From Paraglaciecola arctica (GTDB lineage Bacteria > Pseudomonadota > Gammaproteobacteria > Enterobacterales > Alteromonadaceae), in NCBI GenBank assembly GCA_003232445.1, contig QIJM01000643.1:1-8128 (forward strand): 8,128 nucleotides of DNA, in the 5' to 3' direction. The position numbers were made by a program, and so were the translations under genes. How positions within the stretch are numbered: position 1 is the stretch's first letter; each line of letters starts with the position of its first letter. The notes below the pieces were generated by a model. The model had not been told where the DNA came from. It did no database searches and was given only the letters and a program-made list of their open reading frames with translations. Below are positions 1 through 6,325 of this stretch, in pieces.

Positions 1-100
1 TTGGTATCTAAGTGTAATTTTGATCATAGCTTATAACTACAATGGCTTGTTAATCCCTTGTTTTATCGTACTCTAAGCGCATAGTGTAGCGAGGAAGAGT
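1..100 (+). promoter_or_regulatory. upstream region of proB with ribosome binding site and weak promoter candidate
   Basis: No gene is visible in the first 100 bases. A good Shine-Dalgarno stretch, GAGGA at 91-95, precedes the proB ATG and supports that start. A weak sigma-70-like pair, TTGTTA at 47-52 and TACTCT at 69-74 with a 16-base spacer, could be the operon promoter, but the -10 box matches consensus at only three of six bases. The true promoter may lie elsewhere or beyond the window edge. Confidence 0.25.
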
Positions 101-1198
101 ATGTTTAAGGTTAACTGGAAACGAGCGGTGATTAAAGTAGGTAGCAGCCTGATTGCGCCTAGTAATAATCAATGCAGTCAGGAATATCTTAGGCATATTG
201 CACAATTTATTAGTGATAGCCGTAAGCAGGGAAAAGAGGTTATTTTGGTCTCTTCTGGCAGTGTTGCCGCTGGAAAGGGTAAAATTGCTGTTAAACACAG
301 CCCTTCTATTGCTGAAAAGCAAGCCATGGCTGCAATAGGCCAAACCCACATGATGGCGAATTGGGCTAGTTTGTTTGATTTTGATTGCGCGCAAATATTG
401 CTTACTTATGATGATTTACATAACCGTACCCGTTACGTAAACATCAAAAACACCTTGCGCGAACTGCTAAAAAATCATGCATTGCCCATAGTGAACGAAA
501 ATGACACCGTAGCAATTAACGAGCTAAAAGTAGGTGATAACGACAATCTGGCAGCCTATACAGCGTTGGTAGCAGAAGCAGATACACTGATTATTTGTTC
601 TGATATTAATGGCTTATATGACGCAGACCCTAGAACTAATGCAACTGCTAAGTTAATACCTGAAGTAAGCGTTATTGATGACAGTATTTACCAGTTAGCC
701 GGTGGTGCTGGCAGCGACATAGGCACTGGCGGTATGCAAACTAAAATTCAGGCAGCGCAAAAATGTGTGGATTCGGGCATTCAAACTTTGATTGTTAATG
801 GTCGGGACAAAACGGTGTTTGAAGCACTGTCTAACGGTCGGTCACCCGGCACCTTATTCAAGCCAAATAAGAACCTAGACAATGCCCGTGATAATTGGTT
901 AAGGCATACATTAAAAGTCAGAGGTAAAATAGATATCGACCAAGGTGCTCAACAAGCATTGTTAGAAAAAGGGGCTTCGTTGTTACCCTCTGGCATTATC
1001 AAGGTGAGCGGTCAGTTTTTGTCTGGTGAAGCGGTTAATATTACCTATATGAATAACGTTATAGCCAAAGGTATAGTCTTGTATAGCGCAACTGATTTAG
1101 CAGCAATAAAGGGTTTAAACAGCCAAAAAATTGAAGCTACTTTGGGCTACTCTTTGGGTGAAGCAGCAATACATCGTAATGACTTAGTGCTGCTTTAA
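101..1198 (+). CDS. proB: glutamate 5-kinase (ProB)
   Basis: Cytoplasmic enzyme that phosphorylates the gamma-carboxyl of L-glutamate with ATP, the first and usually feedback-controlled step of proline synthesis. At 365 residues it is close to the E. coli length of 367. The amino acid kinase domain fills about residues 8-250: KVGSS at 12-16, SSGSVAAGK at 51-59, IVNENDTVA at 130-138, KVGDND at 143-148, GLYDADPR at 171-178 and GTGGMQTK at 208-215. A C-terminal PUA domain follows from about 272 to 360. By alignment from memory, Asp105 matches E. coli Asp107, a residue whose change relieves proline inhibition, and Glu141 matches Glu143, so feedback control is probably intact (inference). The ATG at 101 has a clear GAGGA site. 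It is the first gene of a probable operon, 52 bases ahead of proA. Confidence 0.97.
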   Translation: MFKVNWKRAVIKVGSSLIAPSNNQCSQEYLRHIAQFISDSRKQGKEVILVSSGSVAAGKGKIAVKHSPSIAEKQAMAAIGQTHMMANWASLFDFDCAQILLTYDDLHNRTRYVNIKNTLRELLKNHALPIVNENDTVAINELKVGDNDNLAAYTALVAEADTLIICSDINGLYDADPRTNATAKLIPEVSVIDDSIYQLAGGAGSDIGTGGMQTKIQAAQKCVDSGIQTLIVNGRDKTVFEALSNGRSPGTLFKPNKNLDNARDNWLRHTLKVRGKIDIDQGAQQALLEKGASLLPSGIIKVSGQFLSGEAVNITYMNNVIAKGIVLYSATDLAAIKGLNSQKIEATLGYSLGEAAIHRNDLVLL

Positions 1199-1250
1199 AG
1201 ATCAAAAAACGCTAATTTTTAGATTAAAATTTTACACAAGGATCAACAAC

Positions 1251-2501
1251 ATGAGTTTCTCAATTGCCGATGCGGCACTACAAGCTAAAAAGGCTGCTCG
1301 TCAAGTCGCCAACTTAACCGCGCAGCAAAAAAATCAGTTGTTAACTGATATTGCACAGGCGCTGTTAGCTAATGCCAACAGCATACTGGCTGCTAATGTT
1401 AAGGATCTAGACGCAGGTAAAGAAAACGATTTAGATGCAGCCATGCTTGACCGATTAGCGCTTAATCCTGAGCGCATTCAAGGCATTGCAGATGCGGTGA
1501 TTGAGATAGCAGGGCAACCCGATCCGGTGGGTAATATAGCTAATATTCAGCGTATGCCAAGTGGTATTCAAGTTGGCAAAATGCGTATCCCGTTAGGCGT
1601 GATTGCGATGATTTACGAATCGCGGCCTAACGTGACCATAGACGCAGCCGCTTTATGTTTAAAAGCGGGTAATGCCGTGATTTTGCGTGGTGGTAAAGAA
1701 GCCATACATTCAAACTTAGCCTTGGCTGAATGTATTGAAATTGCTTTGGCTAAACAGCAACTTAACTCTGCTGCTGTGGTGGTAGTGCCTGATCCTGATC
1801 GTGCTGTGATGAACGAGTTGATGACGCTTAACGAATCTATTGATTTAATTATTCCTAGAGGCGGCGAAGGGCTTATTCGTTTTGTGTCTGAAAATAGCCG
1901 TATCCCTGTTATCCAGCATTACAAAGGGGTGTGTCATTTATATGTGGACAGCGCAGCCGATGAAGCAAAAGCCTTAGACTTACTTAAAAACGGTAAAACT
2001 CAGCGTACTGGCGTATGTAATTCGTTAGAAACTTTGTTGGTACATCAAGATATTGCCGCTTCATTTTTGCCCAAAGCAGCAGCGTTATTGGCTGAGTATC
2101 AAACGACTATCCATGCATGTGAAAACAGCATCGAATACTTCAACGGAGCACAAGTAGCGACCGAAGAAGATTGGCACGCAGAATATTTAGCCATGGAAAT
2201 AGCAGTAAAAGTGATCGCTACTTTTGACCAAGCGATTGAGCATATTGAAGAATACGGCTCAGGCCATACCGAGGTGATTGCCAGCCAAGACTATTCTAAA
2301 ACCCAAGCCTTTATTCGCCGGGTCAATTCAGCTGTGGTGATGGCTAATGCTTCTTCGCGTTTCTCTGACGGTGGCCAGTTAGGTCTAGGTGCTGAAATTG
2401 GTATATCCACCAGCAAATTACATGCTTATGGGCCAATGGGTGCAGAATCCCTCACGACGGAAAAATTTATTGTGATGGGGGATGGCGAAGTGCGTGCCTA
2501 G
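1251..2501 (+). CDS. proA: glutamate-5-semialdehyde dehydrogenase / gamma-glutamyl phosphate reductase (ProA)
   Basis: Cytoplasmic NADPH-dependent reductase that turns gamma-glutamyl phosphate, the labile product of ProB, into glutamate-5-semialdehyde, which cyclises to pyrroline-5-carboxylate. At 416 residues it matches the usual length (E. coli 417). It has the aldehyde dehydrogenase fold: the LGVIAMIYESRPNVT segment at 115-129 and the LRGGKEA stretch at 145-151 form the nucleotide-binding region. The catalytic cysteine is Cys256 in QRTGVCNSLET. The ProA family signature is visible at 321-343 (VIATF through GSGHTEVI). The ATG at 1251 sits 8 bases after AAGGA at 1238-1242. It follows proB by 52 AT-rich bases with no terminator, so the two are almost certainly cotranscribed. 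The two enzymes are thought to work as a complex that passes on the unstable phosphate intermediate (known for the family). Confidence 0.97.
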   Translation: MSFSIADAALQAKKAARQVANLTAQQKNQLLTDIAQALLANANSILAANVKDLDAGKENDLDAAMLDRLALNPERIQGIADAVIEIAGQPDPVGNIANIQRMPSGIQVGKMRIPLGVIAMIYESRPNVTIDAAALCLKAGNAVILRGGKEAIHSNLALAECIEIALAKQQLNSAAVVVVPDPDRAVMNELMTLNESIDLIIPRGGEGLIRFVSENSRIPVIQHYKGVCHLYVDSAADEAKALDLLKNGKTQRTGVCNSLETLLVHQDIAASFLPKAAALLAEYQTTIHACENSIEYFNGAQVATEEDWHAEYLAMEIAVKVIATFDQAIEHIEEYGSGHTEVIASQDYSKTQAFIRRVNSAVVMANASSRFSDGGQLGLGAEIGISTSKLHAYGPMGAESLTTEKFIVMGDGEVRA

Positions 2502-2516
2502 CGCGGTTTGATTTAA

Positions 2517-2990
2517 ATGATAAAGACTCAACACTATCTGTTTGATTGGGGCAACACCTTAATGGTGGATATACCCAATCAAACTGGTCCCATGTGTGAT
2601 TGGCCTGAAGTACAGGTTGTCGACGGTGCAGTCGCATGTTTACAACGATTAAGTCAGCATGCTCAATGTCATGTGGCCACCAACGCCCAAGACTCAACTG
2701 AAGCACAAATTCGCTTAGCGCTAAAAAGGGTGGGTTTAAGTGAGTATACTGGCCATATATTCTGTCGTGAAAATCTTGGTGTGGATAAAACTGCCCCAGA
2801 TTACTTCGCTAAGATTGTAAAAATGTTAAGCGTCAATCCAGATCAGATCACCATGGTCGGCGACTCACTTGAACGTGACATTCATCAAGCGTTAAAAGCA
2901 GGTATAAAAGCCGTTTGGTTCAATCCTTATAATGCCCGCTCCGCTTCAAAAATCATAACTATCAATAAGTTAAACATGCTGACTGAGTGA
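2517..2990 (+). CDS. HAD-superfamily hydrolase-like protein with altered motif I
   Basis: Small protein of 157 residues with the HAD Rossmann-like core and little or no cap insertion. Motif I is FDWGNTL at 9-15, with Asp10 as the expected nucleophile. Gly12 sits where phosphatases normally carry the second, acid/base aspartate. Motif II is probably Thr55 in HVATNAQ. Motif III is Lys91 in LGVDKTAPDYF, and motif IV is GDSLERD at 115-121 with both acidic residues present. Related proteins with an FDWG(D/N)TLM start exist from memory, so the change is likely a subgroup trait rather than decay. The substrate is unknown. It starts 15 bases after the proA stop with no recognisable Shine-Dalgarno site, which suggests translational coupling to proA. 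Its job may be linked to proline synthesis or simply to shared transcription. It appears cytoplasmic, with no signal peptide. Confidence 0.85.
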   Translation: MIKTQHYLFDWGNTLMVDIPNQTGPMCDWPEVQVVDGAVACLQRLSQHAQCHVATNAQDSTEAQIRLALKRVGLSEYTGHIFCRENLGVDKTAPDYFAKIVKMLSVNPDQITMVGDSLERDIHQALKAGIKAVWFNPYNARSASKIITINKLNMLTE

Positions 2991-3015
2991 ACATCAGATT
3001 AATTTAGGAGAAAAC

Positions 3016-3423
3016 ATGAACGATAAAATTAGCGGCGGGTGCCTTTGTGGTGCTGTCACTTATGAAGTTGAGAATGATTTTAAACGTTTCTATTTTTGCC
3101 ATTGTGAACAATGCCGAAAAATTACCGGCTCAGCTCATGCGGCTAATTTATTCACGCGTCCCGATGCCATAAAATGGACGGCAGGCGAAGAACATAAAAA
3201 ACAATTTAACTACCCGGATCGCGATTTTACTGTGGTGTTTTGCACTGAATGTGGCTCTGGTTTGCCATTTGTCACTAAGAATGGCAAAGCCCTAATTGTG
3301 CCAGCGGGTAGTTTAGATGCTAAGCCAAATATTCAACCCAACGACAACATATTTTGGGCTGAACGGGCTAGTTGGTATGACCATGGTAAGCAAGCTAACA
3401 AGTGTGAAGGGTTTCCGAGCTAA
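3016..3423 (+). CDS. GFA-family zinc-binding protein (glutathione-dependent formaldehyde-activating enzyme-like)
   Basis: A 135-residue member of the GFA/CENP-V domain family. All seven zinc-binding cysteines can be seen. Cys9 and Cys11 in GGCLCGAVTYE, together with Cys76 and Cys79 in VFCTECGS, match the structural zinc site. Cys28, Cys30 and Cys33 in FCHCEQCRK match the catalytic-type zinc site. The founding enzyme speeds the addition of glutathione to formaldehyde, but small single-domain members like this one are mostly uncharacterised, so activity on a glutathione adduct is only a family-level guess. The ATG at 3016 has a strong AGGAG at 3006-3010, five bases upstream. It lies 25 bases after the HAD gene and is probably the last gene of the proBA operon. 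No clear terminator follows, and the next gene converges from the other strand after 20 bases. Confidence 0.88.
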   Translation: MNDKISGGCLCGAVTYEVENDFKRFYFCHCEQCRKITGSAHAANLFTRPDAIKWTAGEEHKKQFNYPDRDFTVVFCTECGSGLPFVTKNGKALIVPAGSLDAKPNIQPNDNIFWAERASWYDHGKQANKCEGFPS

Positions 3424-3443
3424 CCCCAGCCATTGAACTCTGG

Positions 3444-4919
3444 TTATTTAGGTGCTTGGTTTCCACTGGCTGTTTGTGCCAACATCGTATAATAAAATTG
3501 AATGGCGTTGAGGTAATCCGGTACAGTTATTTGCTCATTAAGTCCGTGGAACTGTTTTAGCGTGGTTGGATCCAGTGAGACCATCATAAAGCGATAGATA
3601 TTGTTAGACAGGTGTTGAAAATGTCTTGAATCTGTTGCCCCTAGAACTAAGTAGGGAGTGACAAGTACATTATCGTTCAAACGTCTTATTGAGCTTTCTA
3701 TTAACTTAAATCCAATATTATCGGTGGGTGATACAGCTGATGCTTCACTTGCGAGCTCAATGGAAAGAGTCACACGAGGATCATCAATAACTCGTTCAAG
3801 ATGCGCTTGAATACTACTCACTGTATCGCCTGGTAAAATTCTTAAATTTACTACTGCCGTTGCAATAGTTGGCAGTACGTTTGACTTAGTGCTGCCTTGT
3901 AACATAGTTACCGCTGTGGTGGTGCGAGTGCTTGCTGCTGAGCTGGGGCTTGTAAGTAGCGTGCTGAGTACCAATGGTTCAAACATCCATAAATTGGCCA
4001 GAGGTAAGCGCTTGGATAAAGGCATCGAATAAGCAATGTTATCGAACATTAAATCAAAAAATTCGAGGCGAGCGTCAAATGGGTTGTTTTCTACATTCAC
4101 TATAGCGCTGGCTAAAATACCGGCTGCAGTATGTGCTGGTGGTTGCGATGAGTGCCCACCTTCGCCTTCGACTGTAAGCCTAAAATTTACAAAGCCTTTT
4201 TCGGCCACACCCACTAGCGCTATGGGTTGAGTAGTACCGGGAATAATACCATCGGTAATTACGCCGCCTTCATCTAAGATAAATTCAAACTGAATATTTT
4301 GCTCAACAAAATATTTAGCTATGGCTTTTGCGCCTTCGCCGCCTACTTCTTCATCGTGACCAAAGGCAAAATAGATATCTCTTTGTGGCACTATATCTTG
4401 TGTTAAAAACCATTCCATTGATTCCATTAGTGCTAGCACACTGACTTTGTCGTCAATCGCACCTCTACCCCAAATCACGCCGTCTACCACTTTGCCGCTA
4501 AATGGCGGCTGTAGCCATTGGTCTTTGGTTTGTTCATCAACAGGCACCACATCCATATGCCCCATAAAAAGTGCTGGTTTGAGTTGCGGATTTTGCCCTT
4601 TTAGATGGTAAACCATGCTGTAATAATTGAACTTAGTGAGCCGTGTTTTTGCATGCACTAACGGAAAAGATTGCGCTAAATGTTGATGAAAGGCTTGAAA
4701 CGCCGCGTGATCAAGCTGGCTTGTATCGTCATAGGAGATGGTGGGAATTTGTAGTGCTTGACTAAATCTGTCTATCACTGCGCTTTCATCTAATGTAATA
4801 GGTGTTAGAGACTCTGTTACTTGATATTGGTTGTTTTTAAATACGCTGTTGGCGCGGTAAAACAAAATAACCACTAAAACAACAATGAGGATGGCGACAG
4901 ACAGCAGTATTTTTTTCAT
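3444..4919 (-). CDS. membrane-anchored M20 family metallopeptidase (carboxypeptidase S / PM20D1-like)
   Basis: A 491-residue di-zinc amidohydrolase of the M20 family. Residues 4-20 form one hydrophobic helix after MKK, without an obvious signal peptidase site, so it is probably an N-terminal anchor with the enzyme on the periplasmic side (inference). Conserved sites: GHMDVVP with His121 and Asp123; WGRGAIDDK with metal-bridging Asp156; HDEEVGGEGA with catalytic-base Glu190 and metal ligand Glu191; LDEGG with ligand Asp216; GGHSSQPP at 254-261 in the lid/dimerisation domain; GATDSRHF at 427-434; and FHGLNE with the last metal ligand His458. This set fits the yeast CPS1 and animal PM20D1 branch. 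Likely substrates are dipeptides or N-acyl amino acids, but which cannot be told from sequence. No good Shine-Dalgarno precedes the ATG at 4919. The start is chosen because it begins just before the anchor helix. It stands alone, convergent with the proline operon and divergent from the permease gene. Confidence 0.9.
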   Translation of the reverse strand: MKKILLSVAILIVVLVVILFYRANSVFKNNQYQVTESLTPITLDESAVIDRFSQALQIPTISYDDTSQLDHAAFQAFHQHLAQSFPLVHAKTRLTKFNYYSMVYHLKGQNPQLKPALFMGHMDVVPVDEQTKDQWLQPPFSGKVVDGVIWGRGAIDDKVSVLALMESMEWFLTQDIVPQRDIYFAFGHDEEVGGEGAKAIAKYFVEQNIQFEFILDEGGVITDGIIPGTTQPIALVGVAEKGFVNFRLTVEGEGGHSSQPPAHTAAGILASAIVNVENNPFDARLEFFDLMFDNIAYSMPLSKRLPLANLWMFEPLVLSTLLTSPSSAASTRTTTAVTMLQGSTKSNVLPTIATAVVNLRILPGDTVSSIQAHLERVIDDPRVTLSIELASEASAVSPTDNIGFKLIESSIRRLNDNVLVTPYLVLGATDSRHFQHLSNNIYRFMMVSLDPTTLKQFHGLNEQITVPDYLNAIQFYYTMLAQTASGNQAPK

Positions 4920-5101
4920 TAAGGGGCCACTTATACTTATTTACTGGGTAAACTTGTCATTAGTATAACCTTTCACCAAGAGTAATAAACCGTTGTCTAA
5001 CCCTGTTTTATTCTCTATCGTGGTGCTTATTTGGGGTTGAAAGAGTTCGTTATACCTATATCCTAGACCGCATATATCTCAATTCATAATAAGAGACCGC
5101 T
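4920..5101. promoter_or_regulatory. divergent intergenic region between the M20 peptidase and SbtA-like permease genes
   Basis: Both genes must start from this 182-base gap. For the permease (+), two sigma-70-like candidates are visible: TTTACT at 4940-4945 with TATAAC at 4964-4969 (18-base spacer), and TTGAAA at 5037-5042 with TATCCT at 5059-5064 (16-base spacer). A modest ribosome binding site, AAGAG at 5091-5095, lies six bases before the permease ATG. For the peptidase (-), a TATACT box read on the minus strand at 4967-4962 overlaps the first candidate, but no matching -35 box was found. No clear operator palindrome was seen. Confidence 0.3.
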
Positions 5102-6043
5102 ATGCCTGACATTGTTGTCATGTTTTTTCTGCTTGGCCTTATCGCAGGCTTAGTTCGTTCTGATTTAAAGGTACCCAAAGCTACTTACGACACTATGAGT
5201 TTATTGCTGATGTTAACCATCGGCCTTAAAGGTGGTATGGCGTTACACGGCAAACTTAGCTGGGAGTTAGTGCCTGAGCTTTTATTAGTTGGGGCATTAG
5301 GTGGCATTATTCCGCTGTTGTTATTCCCGATACTAAGAAAACTGGTGCAATTATCATTAGCAGATAGTGCCAGTATTGCTGCGCATTATGGATCGGTAAG
5401 TGCCGGTACCTTTGCAGTCGCGCTGGCTTATGTCGAAACCAACCAGCTCGCTGTATCTGCTCAAGTCACTTTATATTTAGTCTTATTAGAACTCCCAGCC
5501 ATTGTGGTTGGGCTGTTGTTGTATCGCCGTTATCAAACCGGCGCAAAATCTACTAGCATGGGCAATTTGTGGCATGAATCCTTTACCAATAGAGGCGTTA
5601 TTTTACTTTTAGGTGGGGTGATAATTGGTTTTATGTATGGTTATCAAACCGGCAGCGAAGTGACTGAGTTGTTTACTGGTGCCTTTAAAGCCGTTCTCGC
5701 ATTGTTTTTATTAGAGATGGGGTTAGTCGCGGCCAGCACTTTGCAACCTATCCCCTTTAAACATTGGCGCTTGTTAGTGTTTGCTCTGTTGGCACCTAGT
5801 ATTCTAGCTTTCTTTGGTATCGCAACTGGCTATTTCTTGGACTTAGGTGTGGGTTCAACGGTGATTTTAGCTAGTTTACTGGCTAGTGCATCGTATATTG
5901 CCGCGCCTGCTGCAATAAAAAGCAGTATCGATGATGCTGATATTGGTTTGGCGATGTTGGCTTCGCTGGGTTTAACGTTTCCATTTAATGTGATAATCGG
6001 CATCAGTTTTTATCATAAAATTATTGAGTGGGTGTTTGTATAG
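5102..6043 (+). CDS. SbtA-type sodium-dependent bicarbonate transport family permease
   Basis: A 313-residue inner-membrane protein with about ten hydrophobic segments spread over the whole chain. It belongs to the Sbt_1 (DUF897) family, whose cyanobacterial members take up bicarbonate with sodium. Family-like segments are IGLKGG at 40-45, YGSVSAGTFAVA at 96-107, SASYIAAPAAIKSS at 262-275 and LTFPFNVIIGISFY at 291-304. The two similar halves agree with the inverted-repeat fold of this family. It is shorter than cyanobacterial SbtA (about 370 residues), mostly because the central cytoplasmic loop around 145-160 is short. In the last motif, Ser302 stands where I recall proline in SbtA. No gene for the PII-like SbtB regulator lies next to it. 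Bicarbonate is the likely but unproven substrate, since proteobacterial members are little studied. The gene appears to be a single transcription unit; ATG 5102 opens just before the first membrane segment. Confidence 0.85.
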   Translation: MPDIVVMFFLLGLIAGLVRSDLKVPKATYDTMSLLLMLTIGLKGGMALHGKLSWELVPELLLVGALGGIIPLLLFPILRKLVQLSLADSASIAAHYGSVSAGTFAVALAYVETNQLAVSAQVTLYLVLLELPAIVVGLLLYRRYQTGAKSTSMGNLWHESFTNRGVILLLGGVIIGFMYGYQTGSEVTELFTGAFKAVLALFLLEMGLVAASTLQPIPFKHWRLLVFALLAPSILAFFGIATGYFLDLGVGSTVILASLLASASYIAAPAAIKSSIDDADIGLAMLASLGLTFPFNVIIGISFYHKIIEWVFV

Positions 6044-6325
6044 GTAGAATAACGCAGGAGCAGTTATCGATAAGTCGAGATTGGGTGCCGTTCATCATGA
6101 TGTGAGTGACTAATTGTTAGGATGGATTGGTATAAGATACAATCATGGATACTTCAGAAATCTCGCAGATATACTCTTGAGTTAGCGTACGGCGAGTAAA
6201 TATCTAAAACAAATTTAGGAGAGTAGATGCTTTTAATAAGCACCCACTTAAAGAGTTAGCTAAAAATTCTAAGCACGACCAATCGGCAGTGCTAAAATTC
6301 AGCCTTAAAATTCACTGGTTTCAAC
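6044..6325 (+). promoter_or_regulatory. long leader region of the Bcr/CflA-type exporter with promoter candidate and possible attenuator
   Basis: This 282-base gap holds no full gene. A plausible sigma-70 promoter is TTGTTA at 6114-6119 with TACAAT at 6138-6143 (18-base spacer), putting the transcript start near 6150 and giving a leader of about 175 bases. The leader contains a 10-codon frame behind a strong ribosome binding site. Two copies of TAAGCAC (6237-6243 and 6270-6276) could each pair through AGCAC with GTGCT at 6289-6293. The overlapping CAGTG at 6287-6291 could instead pair with CACTG at 6313-6317, just before the exporter start. The pairings are only five bases long, so a switching function is speculative. 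No terminator for the upstream permease was found here. Confidence 0.35.
6227..6259 (+). CDS. possible 10-residue leader peptide (MLLISTHLKS) upstream of the exporter
   Basis: ATG at 6227 follows AGGAG (6217-6221) by five bases, one of the best ribosome binding sites in the window, yet the frame stops with TAG after ten codons. It lies 66 bases before the exporter start, which lacks such a site. Leader peptides of this size are known before some antibiotic-resistance genes, including efflux genes, where ribosome stalling changes downstream folding. That role here is inferred only from position and from the short complementary segments that follow. It may equally be the remnant of a lost gene start. 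Confidence 0.35.
   Translation: MLLISTHLKS

Noticed and set aside
50..394. A 114-codon minus-strand frame opposite the start of proB
   Set aside because: It is antisense to conserved proB kinase motifs and has no family resemblance, so it is most likely a shadow of proB coding sequence.
2467..2706. A 79-codon minus-strand frame across the proA/HAD junction
   Set aside because: It lies opposite two well-supported genes and its translation resembles no protein family.
3426..3472. CAGCCA (3427-3432) and TGGCTG (3467-3472) as a terminator for the proline operon
   Set aside because: The loop is over 30 bases, the stem is short, and it is not followed by a run of T.
4036..4230. A 64-codon plus-strand frame inside the M20 peptidase gene
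   Set aside because: It is antisense to the conserved GGHSSQPP region and best explained as a shadow.
6049..6067. ATAAC/GTTAT hairpin just after the permease gene as a terminator
   Set aside because: The stem is only five AT-rich base pairs and no T-tract follows.
6145..6180. An 11-codon frame (starting MDTSEIS) in the exporter leader as a second leader peptide
   Set aside because: It has no ribosome binding site and its ATG probably lies before the predicted transcript start.
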